A DNA stretch of 64,000 bases, from the NCBI GenBank assembly GCA_958510825.1, contig OY294046.1:11138847-11202846 (forward strand), written 5' to 3'. This stretch comes from Brachypterus glaber (Eukaryota > Arthropoda > Insecta > Coleoptera > Kateretidae). Made by a program: the position numbers and the translations under genes. Positions 53,901 through 62,520 of this stretch are shown here, piece by piece; the stretch's first letter is position 1, and every line of letters begins with the position of its first letter. The notes below the pieces were generated by a model. That model did not search any database. It saw only the letters and a list, made by a program, of their open reading frames with translations, and was not told the DNA's origin.

Positions 53901-56900
53901 CGCGTACTCGGTGCGTAATATACTATTATTACCCACTTTCCCATAGTAATTTGTTATTATTTAGGTACTATTTGTTGATGACGTCAGTCCGCATAGCAGT
54001 TAATTTGAATCTAACTATTGCAATTTGAGTAATGCAGTCGGAATTTACTATTCATTTAATGCAGAAAATATATTGTTTTTTTCATAAAAAATACGTAAAA
54101 ACCATTCAGCACTTGAGATATTTAATATTGTACTAAACCAATTTCTTTTTTACTTAATTCAATTATATTTATAAATAAACCTGCCTGATTCTGTATTTTC
54201 ACTGAAAATTTCTGTATTTTCAATGAAAATTACCTCTAAAATTGTTGGTATGAAGTTAATTTTTTGTAAAAGAAAAGAAAATGTACTAACATAAAAAGCA
54301 GTCATGCAAAAAAGGCAACTAAACGAAAAAATAAAAATAAAAAAACAAGCTAAAAACTTACTGCACAAAAAACAACGTGTCTCAGTATATGGGGAACGAG
54401 AGCAACAAAAAATAATAAGTTTTTCAGTCAATTGTTTTTCTTCTAAATTATAATTTGTGTGTTTACGTATGGAAAATAATTGGAAATTAGTCCCGTTTGA
54501 AGAAATTCCATATTCCATATGTTTTCGAGCGTACCTTGTCGACGTTATCCTTCGGGGAAGACGTGACCGTCGAGTTCGACCACTTTGAAGTCGATTTTTT
54601 CAAAGTACCTCTGTTACTCCCAAAACTGGGCGATTTGTTTAAAGAATCTTTCTTGTTACTCAACGAATCTTTAGCCGAAACTAGAGACGAGTTTCTAGAC
54701 TTTTGCAACGACGCCGGTTTGTTATTTAAGCTGGTGCTCTCGCTTTTATTCCTCCACGAGTGTGCAGAATGTGATCTATGAGGTGATTCCCCGCTACGTG
54801 AACGTGAGGTTGGTGCCGGACTCTTATTACCTCCCACGGGCGGCTTGGGGGCCGTGTAACTTTTCAAAGGAATTTTACTCGGTTTCCTTTTGGTTTCGAT
54901 AATGCCCCTGCTACCTTCGTGATGGTCGTGGGCCGACTCTGTGCTGCTGTTGTGGTCCATCTGCAGATTTAATGGCAGCGGACTCATGGCTTTCATACTG
55001 GGGGTGCTGATTTCGGTTCGGGATAGGTTTAGGTTTGGCGGCGTCGAGTCTAGGTTTAGTGGAATTATGTCGGGGGATGTGCTGATAGCATTTAAAGGTT
55101 TCTGACGGTTTTCTAGCACTCGGACTCTAGCTCTCGTGCCTTCTAGTTCAATGTTTTTGTCCTCGAGCTGGAATAGAAATTAGCAAATTAGCATTTCTAC
55201 TAGCTACCTACAAATTACATATGTATTTACTAATATTAATAATAATATAGTAATACTACTTAGTATTAGTTTCAAAATTACAAAATTGAGCATATTTAAA
55301 AATAAAAAGTTTATGTTACCAATAAATAATTTTTTAAGACCAAGTAAAACATACCAGATACCGGGTCAGTTTTATTTATATCCACCCCCAAAATTAAGAT
55401 TAATCTTCATTCCATAAAAACGAAGCTTTTGTGATTTATGTAATTTTACATTGGCTATAAAATGGAGGATTCAATTTTTTTGTTTCACTTCCGGTTTCGC
55501 TGGAAGTGGTATAAATATGTTTTTTTTACATTTTTTAATTCAGTCGAAAATTCTATGTATAAAAAATGAAATGTAAAATTTTATAAATCATCAAAGTTTC
55601 GTTTTTATCGAATGAAAATTAATCATAATTTTAGGGATGTACATAAATAAAACTCACCCCCCGGTATATCCTTTAAAATGTAGAATTTCCCTTTAAATTT
55701 AAAGCCTTGTGGACCGAGATGTTTATATTCAAAATTTCAGCTAATTTTTGAATTTAAATAACTTGTCTCACCTGTTACACTGTTTAAAGGGAAATTTTAC
55801 AAGTTTTTGGTTCCTACAAAAATGGGTTAAGGTTTCTGTTTTCTGTTATTCCATAAATTTACTAAAACTCACGTATTTTTCTACAATAAATAACTATTAT
55901 AGCCCAATGCAAAAAGGAATAATGTTTAACTGCTCCTAATTTCACTCCAGATCTCGTCACTCCCATTTGTAATACAGGAAGAATAGTAGACCTGATTTGT
56001 AAATAATTTCAAATTATTTTGCAACTATCATTAAATTCAAATACCACCATTATACCAAGATTATCTTGTATAATTAACAAAATTCCCCATCAATTTTAAC
56101 TGTAACTTCCTAGCGAGTGAAATAAGTGAATATCATCATCAGGTCGGCTGCTACAACCTTAAACACAGTATCTGCTTGTTTTACGGGTGGAAATCATAGA
56201 GAAGGAAAGAGAACCATTAGTCCAGCCTGCGCAAGATTATTTTGTGACAGAACGGGGCAGCAAAATGACGTAACGCAATATATCTGACCTTGCGCAGTAC
56301 GCATCTCTATCAGCTGTGAAATGCTGTCGGTCGTAAAACAATTCATCACCCCAGTATTCATTTGTCTTATCTCCAAAAATCCCCCAGTAAAAATCTTAAA
56401 ATGTCCAAAAAATAGAGATATGGCAAACCAATACTGGGGTGACGAATTATTAGTACTTTGTTTATACTGTCAGTACTGTCAGATCGTCGTTTATTTCTGT
56501 TCATTTTTCGACTTCTACTGTGTTTTAATTGTTTTTTTGCTGCTTTTTTTTATAACTTTAAAATAACCTGTATTGTTGCTTTAGGAAGAGCAAAGGGTCA
56601 ATCCCTGGTGTACTCAAAGTAGGTGTACAAAATCCCGAAACTCAAACACACATCGAAAAATTCTTATAAAATAATTAAAAAAAAAAAACTATTTCGACGT
56701 TTCTTCGTAGATAATTATGTTTTTTTGTTGAATTTTTTACAATTTTTACTTGACACACAAAACTAAGGTTAAAAATACTCGTCAAAAAGAACAATAGTAG
56801 TGCGCATGTGCAAGTTTCCTTGTTTCCTTGTGTATGGTGGAAACACTCGTTATTCCGTTATTAAAAATAATAAAAAAAACCGTCTCGAATGAGCGAGAGT

Positions 56901-59526
56901 ACTTTCTCAGAAAAAATAAAATTAATAATGATTGTTATTTTATTTTCTATTATATGACTGTGAGATTTTTTTTACATTTTGGGCCCCGACATGGAAAAAA
57001 TATACAATAATTTTTTTGTGTATTTTTTTCGACTTTGTGGTTTTTAAACTTTTATTCTATTGTGAATAGAAACCATTTCTTAGATTTTGGGGACAGCGAG
57101 GAGCATTAAAAGAAATGGTAATAATATTTTTTGTGTAATTTTTATTTTAGGTGGTTTTTAAATTTTTCTTCTATTGTCAATAATAACAAAGTTATGGCCA
57201 AAACAAAAATTTTCCCCCTCCCTCTGAACCGATTTAGCTCAAATACGAACTTGTTCAAGATAATATAAAAATACATTTGCATACACAATCTAGCTTTATC
57301 GTGAATAAAGACAGAGAGACCGACCAACCGACAGACAGACATTTATTTGCTTAGTTCGATTTTTCTCGACGTTTCAAGAAAAAAACAAGATGATTTAAGC
57401 AAAAAATAATCTGATTTTTCACAATACTTAAATAAATAAAAACGAAGTGTCATTAATTTAACTAGAGTAAACCGACAACTTTAAAAAAATCTGATTACAG
57501 ATTCGAAATGTACGACTCAAAATTAGTTGGTCCGATGCCAGAAATTTTTTTACTGTCGTACCGTGTATTTTTATTGAAAGATTCTTTAAACAATTTTTGA
57601 ACCTTAATGTCCAAAAAACAAGATGGAGAGATAGAGAAACGCTCCAATATTATAAAAATATCATTCATTTTTGAAAATGATTATGGTTTCTGTGTTTTTT
57701 AATGTAGCAGCCGAGGTGTAACCGATATGTGTAACTAATTTTCCAAGATCGTGGCCGCTATGCGTAATTAAACTGTGTTATGTAATAAGATGGCAACCCA
57801 CACCTATTTGATTATACGTGATTTTTTTTTATTTGACCTTTATTTTGCGATATATCTAGATAAGCTTATACCGGGTTCCTTTATTTTAAAAGTTGGTGAT
57901 TTGAAATTGGAAACAACCTTTATTGCTATAAAACCTCAACTTTTAACATAAAAAGTACATTTAAGTCACTTCCGGTTTAACCGAATTTGACAGATAAAAT
58001 TCTCATTTTTTTTTTGTTTTCCATCTTTATTACTAGAATCAAAAAAATATAATTTTTACCATTTATTTTCATTTATACAAACGGCTATATTTATCATAAA
58101 TAAAAATAAAAGATATTGTTAGATTTCCTAAAGATTATGCTTTTAAATGACTCCAATATACCAATATGGTTATCAAAACTAAAAATTAAATTAAAAAAAC
58201 TTTCACATTTAAAATGTCACTTTTTTGGTATCATTGTACTCAGAATGAAGCGTAGACTTGAAATCAACGAACTAATAACTCTTCTCTCTAGAATAGGCAT
58301 TTCATTCGTAAAAACTTACAAAAACGTAGCCAACATATATATTCCTCTGTCTTACTCGCATAGCTTTGTTCTAATAGAGACAACAATAACAGTTACTAGT
58401 TATTGTTATTGTTCAGGCCTGAATATACCTACTATTTGTTTACAAACAAACCGAGATGTTGGTGATAATTTATATTAACGGTATGCGTATTTTAGAGAGA
58501 AGAGTTATTAGTTCGTTGATCAAATCCAACGAACTAATAACTCTTCTTTCTAGAATAGGGATATCATTCGTAAAAAAACTGACAAAAACGTATCCAACAT
58601 ATACATTCCTCTGTCTTACTCGCACAGCTTTGTTCTAACAGAGACAACAATAACAGTTACTGGTTATTGTTATTGTTCAGGCCTGAATATACCTACTATT
58701 TGTTTACAAACAAACCGAGATGTTGGCGATAATTTATATTAACGGTATGCGTATTCTAGAGAGAAGAGTTACTAGTTCGTTGCTTGAAATATATAAAAAT
58801 ATATAGGGTGTCCCGTATAAAAATTAAAAGTTGGTGTCTTTTCCGGCTAAACCAAAAGAAAAGTAAATTTAAGTCACTTTCAACATAAAAGTAAATTTAT
58901 GTTGAAAGTTGCCGTGTTATGGCAATAAAGGATGTTTCAAATATGAAATCTCTAACTTTTAAAATAATTGGTCTTGTTATACTCGATAGATCTGTTGCGC
59001 GTGACATAGGGTAATATCAATGGTTTTAACATCCTTGCGCCTATAAAAAGTAGCATAACCTCAAATAATTGTAGAAGGCTGCTTGAATCTCAGCGTAACA
59101 AAAAATCTGCATGCAAGTCAGGCTAAGCTAAAATTTTTAATTTTAAAATAATCTTGGGTACAATCAACTGTTTTTTTCGCGCTGTCGTTGCAACAGATCT
59201 ATAGTGACTAGTTTTGCAGAAAAATTACATTTTAATTACATAATATGCAAAACAGTATTTTGTTTTATTGGAAGACACTATTTGTCAGTCCTAGTTTGAC
59301 AGCCGAGCTGCCAAAGCCGTGGTGTTACGCCAAGACCAAAGGTGCCAAAAGGGAAAGAGCCAAACGAAGTAACTCTTGTCCAAATATTCTTAAAACATAA
59401 AATAATTTTTGTAGAATTTTTGTAGGTTTGTAACCTTACCTGAAACTTTAGTTCTTCATTTTCTTCTCGCGCCTTGTCCAGTTTTTCTTTCAGTCGGGTC
59501 GCTGAATCAAGCTGATGTAGCAAAAA
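31156..59526 (-). CDS. Unrecognised coiled-coil / disordered protein, C-terminal part
   Basis: Three exons joined in transcription order 59526-59440, 55167-54535 and 31518-31156, all phase 0, give 360 residues plus TAA (31156-31158). Residues 1-50 form a charged coiled coil (LKEKLDKAREENEELKFQ|LEDKNIELEGTRARVRVLE). Residues 51-240 are Ser/Lys/Pro-rich and disordered, with SKIPLKSYTAPKPP and repeated S-rich basic segments. Residues 241-360 include a SVTD repeat and an acidic end. The layout resembles cytoskeleton or centrosome scaffolds, but I do not recognise the family. Introns are 4.3 kb and an inferred 23 kb; the link to the last exon rests on matching phase, strand and splice motifs only. 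The 5' exons are beyond the right edge. Confidence 0.6.
32315..32752. repeat. MITE copy 1, CAGGGTGATCAGTAAC family
   Basis: The left end CAGGGCATGCCAAAATTTAA (shortened tip) is mirrored by AAATTTTGGCATGGCAGTTA then CTGATCACCCTG, TA on both sides. Inner pairs include GAGCCCTAAGGGAGCTACGG / CCGTAGCTCCCTTAGGGCTC. Second copy at 36215-36884. Confidence 0.8.
35391..35431 (+). repeat. 41-bp direct repeat, copy A
   Basis: TTCTCTTCTGTCCGATATTC then CACTAATATTTTCTTTCATA. Copy B at 35784-35824 differs at one position. They flank the segment holding the tRNA-like sequence. Confidence 0.85.
35694..35765 (+). tRNA. tRNA-like sequence (pseudogene or SINE head)
   Basis: A 72-nt cloverleaf can be drawn: acceptor GTCTCGG/CTGAGAC (one G-T), D arm GCTC..GAGT, T arm TCTGG-TTCGAAT-CCAGA (perfect). 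The A box TAGCTCAGTTGG and B box GGTTCGAATCC are intact, and TTTTTTT at 35771-35777 would terminate pol III. The anticodon stem CCAGG/CCTTG has a mismatch; the loop GTGGAAA would read GGA (Ser), but there is no long variable arm as tRNA-Ser requires. A functional tRNA is therefore unlikely. Confidence 0.6.
35784..35824 (+). repeat. 41-bp direct repeat, copy B
   Basis: Second copy of 35391-35431; it runs directly into the right arm of the 34793-35853 foldback. Confidence 0.85.
36215..36884. repeat. MITE copy 2, CAGGGTGATCAGTAAC family
   Basis: CAGGGTAATCAGTAACTACC is mirrored by GGCATGCCAGTTACTGATCA then CCCTG, with TA flanks. It is longer than copy 1 (670 vs 438 bp) because the right arm holds extra AT-rich sequence around 36545-36740. 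Confidence 0.8.
38366..38766. mobile_element. 401-bp insertion within tandem copy 2
   Basis: Copy 1 reads CTCTTAAT-TATAACG; copy 2 reads CTCTTAAT-GGCGATTT...AGAGAGCTCC-ATTATAACG. The filled and empty sites define the insertion exactly, with at most a 2-bp (AT) duplication. Inside are two stem-loops based on CCAACCAAATAAATACTGTA and its complement. I cannot assign a superfamily. Confidence 0.75.
38909..38980. repeat. (AT)n microsatellite
   Basis: About 35 AT units; the homologous tract in tandem copy 1 (38103-38118) has only about 8, so the length is unstable between copies. Confidence 0.95.
39174..39373. other. Assembly gap, 200 N
   Basis: Exactly 200 N, the size of a placeholder gap. It cuts the third tandem unit. 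Frames that span it are artefacts. Confidence 0.99.
40499..40951. repeat. Family P palindrome, rearranged double copy
   Basis: TGAAGCTGAAGTTTGCAACG at the left is mirrored by CGTTGCAAACTTTAGCTTCA at the right. The core GCCGCTTGCGGC (40610-40621) is followed by a second core in inverted form, CGCCGCAAGCGGC (about 40827), with TTGAATTGAAT spacers. This looks like a duplication of one half-unit. Confidence 0.75.
42496..42707. repeat. 212-bp inverted-repeat element
   Basis: AAACTTAAGACGATATTATC and TCTCCAAAACGG are mirrored by GTTTTGGAGAGATAATATCG and TCTTAAGTTT. Inside are AAT microsatellite-like runs and CCTGATGACGTTAAAAGGGC then AGAAACATGTCG. Confidence 0.75.
44205..44280. repeat. CGAT/CGGT tract of the GTCC repeat family
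   Basis: CGATCGATCGGTCGGTCGAT then CGGCCTGTCC and GATAACTTAAGAACGC, matching the flank motif of the other GTCC tracts. Confidence 0.55.
44951..46083 (-). mobile_element. 1.13-kb mariner-type element at the palindrome centre
   Basis: CAGGGTGTCTGAAAAAGCAG is mirrored by CTGCTTTTTCAGACACCCTG. The terminal repeats are about 190 bp, flanked by TA (44949-44950 and 46084-46085). It contains the truncated transposase 45229-45783 reading leftward. It is too short for a full transposase and is a deletion derivative. Confidence 0.85.
45229..45783 (-). pseudogene. Mariner-type transposase, C-terminally truncated
   Basis: ATG at 45783; 184 codons. Residues about 70-125 hold a helix-turn-helix (SIPAASYDLGISYSSIQRIL then KNHKMHDYKKQKIQAL), the DNA-binding part typical of Tc1/mariner-like insect transposases that start with a DUF4817-like helical segment. 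Residues about 153-182 read IIWTDEAKFSQQGIFNRRNV then HYWAHENP, the first catalytic Asp block (TDEA.F...G..N..N.HYWA.ENP). The frame stops right after this, so the remaining DDE catalytic residues are missing (a full protein is about 330-350 aa). The copy cannot be autonomous. Confidence 0.85.
47957..48545. repeat. Inverted repeat with protein-like outer arms
   Basis: Inner arms (about 48006-48180 and 48330-48500) are near-identical inverted copies with AGCGACCGCCGCTCGCGCCG and CTCCAGCGCCACCTAGG. The outer arms are more diverged. The right arm on + reads TKLFKHTKLELSLAFC; the left arm on - reads TKLYKSTKSELALTLC. Many of the changes are at third codon positions. Confidence 0.7.
48498..48609 (+). 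pseudogene. Short protein-like segment, right arm
   Basis: An open segment reads NEDTKLFKHTKLELSLAFCK then SEPTHCLDYLDKYKVI and TAA at 48607-48609. Its mirror copy sits on the - strand at about 48005-47930 and ends early. It may be an exon fragment captured in an inverted duplication. I do not recognise the protein, and no upstream exon can be attached. Confidence 0.3.
48798..49015. repeat. Complete 218-bp palindrome (family P reference copy)
   Basis: ATGAAGCTAAAGTTTGCAAC is mirrored by GTTGCAAACTTCAGCTTCAT. Arms contain TAGTATATTAAAGTACTAGT and TTTTTAGCGCACCAG, meeting at GCCGCTTGCGGC. Other copies or halves: 14957-15060, 16268-16366 with 18783-18846, 40499-40951 and 60005-60141. Confidence 0.88.
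49741..51264. repeat. 1.5-kb palindromic element
   Basis: CTGCCGTGCTAAGCTGAAAG at 49741 is mirrored by CTTTCAGCTTAGGAAGGCAG ending at 51264. The arms share CGGTTCACCTGGGCG / ACCCAGGTGAACCG, TCTTTTACGATTTTCTTTCA and AGTGGCCACTC-type pairs and extend about 650 bp each; the centre (about 50400-50640) is less regular. No coding potential. Confidence 0.8.
51654..52373. repeat. Inverted pair AAAGGAGACTACCGAGAT
   Basis: AAAGGAGACTACCGAGAT at 51654 and ATCTCGGTAGTCTCCTTT ending about 52373 are inverted copies 700 bp apart, a possible MITE. The frame on - at 51971-52165 lies between them and is not recognised. AACCGGTTTT-rich palindromes occur at 51827-51910. Confidence 0.45.
53255..53765 (+). repeat. 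Tandem ~245-bp array of TTTGTCCCTGACGG modules
   Basis: Two 245-bp units, each with two or three modules of the form TTTGTCCCTGACGG-TT(C/T)TA(C/A)CAAAACTTGG-CACCCCTACAAAAAAA-TTGGCGCC. Starts with GCTCAGCCCCCAGGGTGACA. The open frames on + through it (53386-53946) follow the repeat period and are not a gene. The inverse module is at 4775-4935. Confidence 0.85.
54535..55167 (-). CDS. Minus gene exon 2: coiled-coil end and Ser/Pro/Lys-rich region
   Basis: The acceptor TTTCTATTCCAG precedes 55167. It encodes 211 codons starting LEDKNIELEGTRARVRVLEN and continuing through STSPDIIPLNLDSTPPNLNL, SKIPLKSYTAPKPP, PTSRSRSGESPHRS and KSTSKWSNSTVTSSPKDNVD. GC content and codon use are clearly higher than the surrounding repeats, supporting real coding. 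The donor AAG|GTACGC (54534) is acceptable but not strong. If it is not used, the frame adds 16 residues (VRSKTYGIWNFFKRD-type tail) and stops at 54487-54489. Confidence 0.85.
56338..56450. repeat. Short inverted repeat CACCCCAGTATT
   Basis: AATTCATCACCCCAGTATT and AATACTGGGGTGACGAATTA are inverted copies about 75 bp apart; a small MITE or stem-loop in the 4.3-kb intron of the minus-strand gene. Confidence 0.5.
58265..58518. repeat. 254-bp MITE, unit 1 of a pair
   Basis: It begins CAACGAACTAATAACTCTTC and ends with the inverse GAAGAGTTATTAGTTCGTTG. Inside: GACAACAATAACAGTTACTA, GGCCTGAATATACCTACTAT and TTGTTTACAAACAA. It is followed by 8 nt (ATCAAATC) and unit 2. Confidence 0.88.
58527..58782. 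repeat. 256-bp MITE, unit 2 of a pair
   Basis: Same ends and body as unit 1 with scattered differences. CTTGAAAT directly precedes unit 1 (58257-58264) and directly follows unit 2 (58783-58790): an 8-bp duplication around the pair, the size made by hAT-type transposases. Confidence 0.88.
59440..59526 (-). CDS. Minus gene exon 1 in window: coiled coil
   Basis: The acceptor TTTTCAG (reading leftward, AG at 59528-59527) and donor CAG|GTAAGG (59439) bound 29 codons: FLLHQLDSATRLKEKLDKAR and EENEELKFQ. It has clear heptad spacing of L residues. The exon is 87 nt with phase 0 at both ends, so earlier exons are expected to the right. Confidence 0.82.
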
Positions 59527-59624
59527 CTGAAAATAAAGATATACGTATTTGAAATTAAAATTTTAAATCAGTTATTATGAAAGGGCATTTAAAAAAGTGT
59601 TATTGTTTCGAAATAATCTTTTTC

Positions 59625-60141
59625 TATTTTGCGACTCTTATAAGCTCATAATCACACGCATTTTGCGTGTTCTTATAGGCCCATAAGGGGTCTGTACTTT
59701 TTGTTCTTTTGGGTTGGCAACACACCTGGCCTATCGCCTGACGTTTTCCGTGCAAATTTCAATGTCGCTTTAAAGTTGAATTTTCTACAAAATTTTGTGT
59801 TTAGGTTATTTTTACCATGTTAAAATTGTGGCTTGGTTAATTGCAGTAAAAAAGAGAAGAGATGACTATAAAATATATCAAAATATCATTTGTTCTTAGA
59901 ATTTTAAGCATGGTGTAAACTGTAATGCCAATTCAAAACAAAAATCCCTAAATCAGTCATCAATTTAAATGTAAGTTTTTTTAAATTTTAGAGCAAAATA
60001 GAAAAAATTGTATAAAGCACTCGTTTCATAACACGTTTTTAGCGCATTAGTACTTTAGAAAACTCGCCGCAAGCGACAAGTCCAAACTTGTACTCGTGCG
60101 CTAAAAACGTATGTTATGAAACTAGTACTTTAATATACTAT
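59625..60141 (-). repeat. 500-bp dispersed element (copy 2, inverted)
   Basis: Reverse-complement copy of 14957-15450 including the family P half-palindrome at 60005-60141 (CGCCGCAAGCG, GCTAAAAACGTATGTTATGA). It lies upstream of the coiled-coil exon of the minus gene. Confidence 0.75.
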
Positions 60142-60514
60142 AATCCTAGCCATACCACATACTTTTTAGAAGTGCTGACTAGTAGTATTCAAGAAAAACA
60201 AAATAGGGCCGCTAATTTAAAAAAGAAATGTTAAAAACATATTGTCCAAAATCTTTAAAATTATTTACCATGCGAACTCCCTTTTCACTTAAAAAAAATC
60301 ACCTCTACCGTGTCCCCTAAAAATATGAAATATATACAAAAAAATAATATGGGTTGTATTGTTTAATTGATATCTTACGGAGTGTAAAAGTTAAAGTGGG
60401 GGGGACAGACTTTAGACACGCACTGTATACATTATGGAATGAGGGTATTTAATGTATTGCTAATTTTGGCAAATCCTTAATTGAGCGTAGTTTATGTTTA
60501 TGTTTGTTTTTAAC

Positions 60515-60690
60515 CTCGTACTATTCTACTTAATTAAGCATCCCCTAAGTCCAGGACTTGTGTGGGCTAGTAGTAGAGGGAACCACCGGCTTTAATTGAC
60601 TTTCGAACCAATATATCTAGGGAGTACGCCTTCGCCAAATTTCAATTATTAATTAACTGAAAAAGGCAATCGGCGCCAGTGAGGTTATTT
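60515..60690 (-). repeat. Partial inverted copy of the GGAGCCGATTTGCC family
   Basis: CCTCGTACTATTCTACTTAA, CCTAAGTCCAGGACTTG and TTCGCCAAATTTCAATTATT match the reverse complement of the direct repeats at 10467-10790 and 12138-12460. Confidence 0.75.
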
Positions 60691-60906
60691 TTATTAATTA
60701 GATATAACATTGAAACAACTAAAATCAAGGATGTTGCTTCACTTGTTAAATTAAAGGTTAAAATGTTTTTAAAATACCACTTTTGATTTAAATTTAAATT
60801 AAAAAAAATAAATTATTTAAAACAATGGTATAGTCCAGTTAAATAACGAGATATTCCTATGTTAAATTGCAATAAATGTACACGGGCTGATATTTTAAAG
60901 GGTGGT

Positions 60907-61648
60907 AGTGGATAGTAACAGAACACTCCTGTTAGGTTTTCACCGTGTGATTTGCGTAAGGGGTGTCCGCTATCTTAAATTTTAGGGGTGAGTGCGGTTA
61001 TCTCGCTAAATATGCATCTTACGATAAAAACACATATAACCAATTTTGTTAAGGAGAAAATTTCCAACAATTTTTGTTCAAATTATTTTTTTAATATATT
61101 AATAACAATTGTTACGAATTGTTATAAATATTCAAAAATGTCCATGTTGGGGGTAACATTGTTTTTTTCGAGTTTTCAGCCAAATTATTTATTGGATGAT
61201 AAAAGTGGTTATGATCAAACTTGTAGCTCTTAACCTTTTCTATAATTTTCATATATTATGAATTTTTATAAGTAGTTTGGCACGATTACAGTCGAGTTGC
61301 GCCCTCCGTACCAAAGTACCTATGAAAATTTTTAATATATAAAACTTATAGAGAATTTCAAGTGCTACAAGTTTGCTCATCCTCCGAGGAATAATTTGGC
61401 TGAAAAATGAAAAAAAAAAACAGTTTACCTCCAATATGGCTAATTTTAAATTAACTCGATTGTTTATATAAATTAAAAAAATAACAAAACAAAAATTGTT
61501 GGAAATTTCCTCCTTAAGAAAATTGGTTATATGCATTTTTATCGTAAGATGCATATTAAGAACTCACCCCTAAAATTTAAGATAGCGGACACCCCTTAGG
61601 CAAATCACCGATGAAAAACTACAGGAGTGTTCTGTTACCATCCACTAA
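60907..61648. repeat. 740-bp palindromic element
   Basis: TAGTGGATAGTAACAGAACA is mirrored by TGTTCTGTTACCATCCACTA. Arms continue with GGGGTGTCCGCTATCTTAAA / TTTAAGATAGCGGACACCCC and TTGTTGGAAATTT-type pairs. The frames at 60988-61233 (+) and 61249-61554 (-) are mirror images from the two arms. Confidence 0.82.
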
Positions 61649-61832
61649 TAGGAGGGGAGGGGGTCTAGAAAAATGTCACGTAACGGACGTTGATTTAAGC
61701 GAATGTTCACCAGAAATTGAAGAAATAAAGAGATCTGTAATGCCGTTTGTCAAAAATTTTGAAAAATTGCGTTAGGTAATATATAGACAGCCCCTAATAT
61801 TACTTTAACGATTTTAAAATATGAAACATATT

Positions 61833-61982
61833 TGGTCGGTCTAAAACCAAAGGGAACTAAGCGCCACTTTTTCAAAAAATTTGGTTTTTATTGCAGACCG
61901 TAGGATATCAAAATCTGCACCATGGACTACCAATAGTAAAAAAAAAATTGGCGCTTAGTTCACTTTGGCTTTGGACCGACCG
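61833..61982. repeat. 150-bp hairpin MITE
   Basis: GGTCGGTCTAAAACCAAAGG and AACTAAGCGCCA are mirrored by TGGCGCTTAGTT and CTTTGGCTTTGGACCGACC. Confidence 0.7.
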
Positions 61983-62094
61983 TTTGAGGCAATAATATTC
62001 ATAATTTGTATGCCGTCATTTATGGAAAGCCCCTTGGTAATAATTAATTAAATTCGAGTTTAAAGATACTTTTATCTATGCTATAACAAGTAGT

Positions 62095-62520
62095 CGGCGT
62101 AAACTCAGTTATGACTCATCAACGTTAAAAATAAACACAAAAACATAGGCTTACGGAATAATTTTGTCAAATTATGAGGGAAGTTTTTATAAAGGTCACT
62201 AAATCGAAACATTTGACGACTAACTTCTTAAACACCTCGATATTGACTATACATATTAACTACACATATGTATATATATATTGGGGTTTTTCAAAGAAAA
62301 AACCAACATTCGATTTTTACCTTTTAAGAATACGATAGTTTTTAATTTTTATTTATTGATAACTTTTTTTCCCACCTTACTCGTTTAAATGGAATCATTA
62401 AAAAAATCAAGATAAAAAGAAATAAAAATGTAAATAATTAAAACCTCGCGCCAGCGCTACAGTCGACGCGGTGCCTATGTGAGCACTGGAAATTCGCCGA
62501 GGACTGGCTATAACATCGTT
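62095..62520 (+). repeat. Second copy of the CAGTTATGACTCATCAACG repeat
   Basis: AACTCAGTTATGACTCATCA, AACATAGGCTTACGGAATAA and GAGCACTGGAAATTCGCCGA recur at 34860-35150; the last part also occurs inverted at about 47690-47770. An internal insertion (about 62300-62415) that ends with AATGGAATCATT relative to copy 1 matches 47790-47880 inverted. Confidence 0.7.

Larger units (their letters stand above)
31519..54534 (-). other. Inferred 23-kb intron, repeat-rich
   Basis: No additional exon on either strand is convincing. It contains MITEs, a tRNA-like element, a tandem repeat with an assembly gap, palindromes and a truncated transposase, all listed separately. Stretches without a listed feature (about 32760-34790, 41000-42490, 42710-44200, 46510-47920, 51270-53250) are AT-rich with scattered repeat fragments and no supported gene. 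Confidence 0.5.
57880..58975. repeat. Inverted-repeat element hosting a compound MITE
   Basis: TTATTTTAAAAGTTGGTGAT and AACCTTTATTGCTATAA at the left are mirrored by ATGGCAATAAAGGATGTTTC and CTAACTTTTAAAATAA at the right. Both arms also carry AAGTCACTTCCGG-like blocks. The centre is filled by the two units at 58265-58782. Confidence 0.6.

Noticed and set aside
53386..53946. Overlapping + frames of 70-89 codons
   Set aside because: They follow the period of the GGCGCC tandem array and have no start context or splice structure.
54159..54518. 119-codon minus frame after exon 2 of the coiled-coil gene
   Set aside because: Cys/Phe/Ile-rich AT-driven frame overlapping the end of the real exon in another frame; no homology recognised.
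60988..61554. Two frames starting with MHLTIK-like sequence
   Set aside because: They are mirror images in the two arms of one palindrome and have no codon bias.
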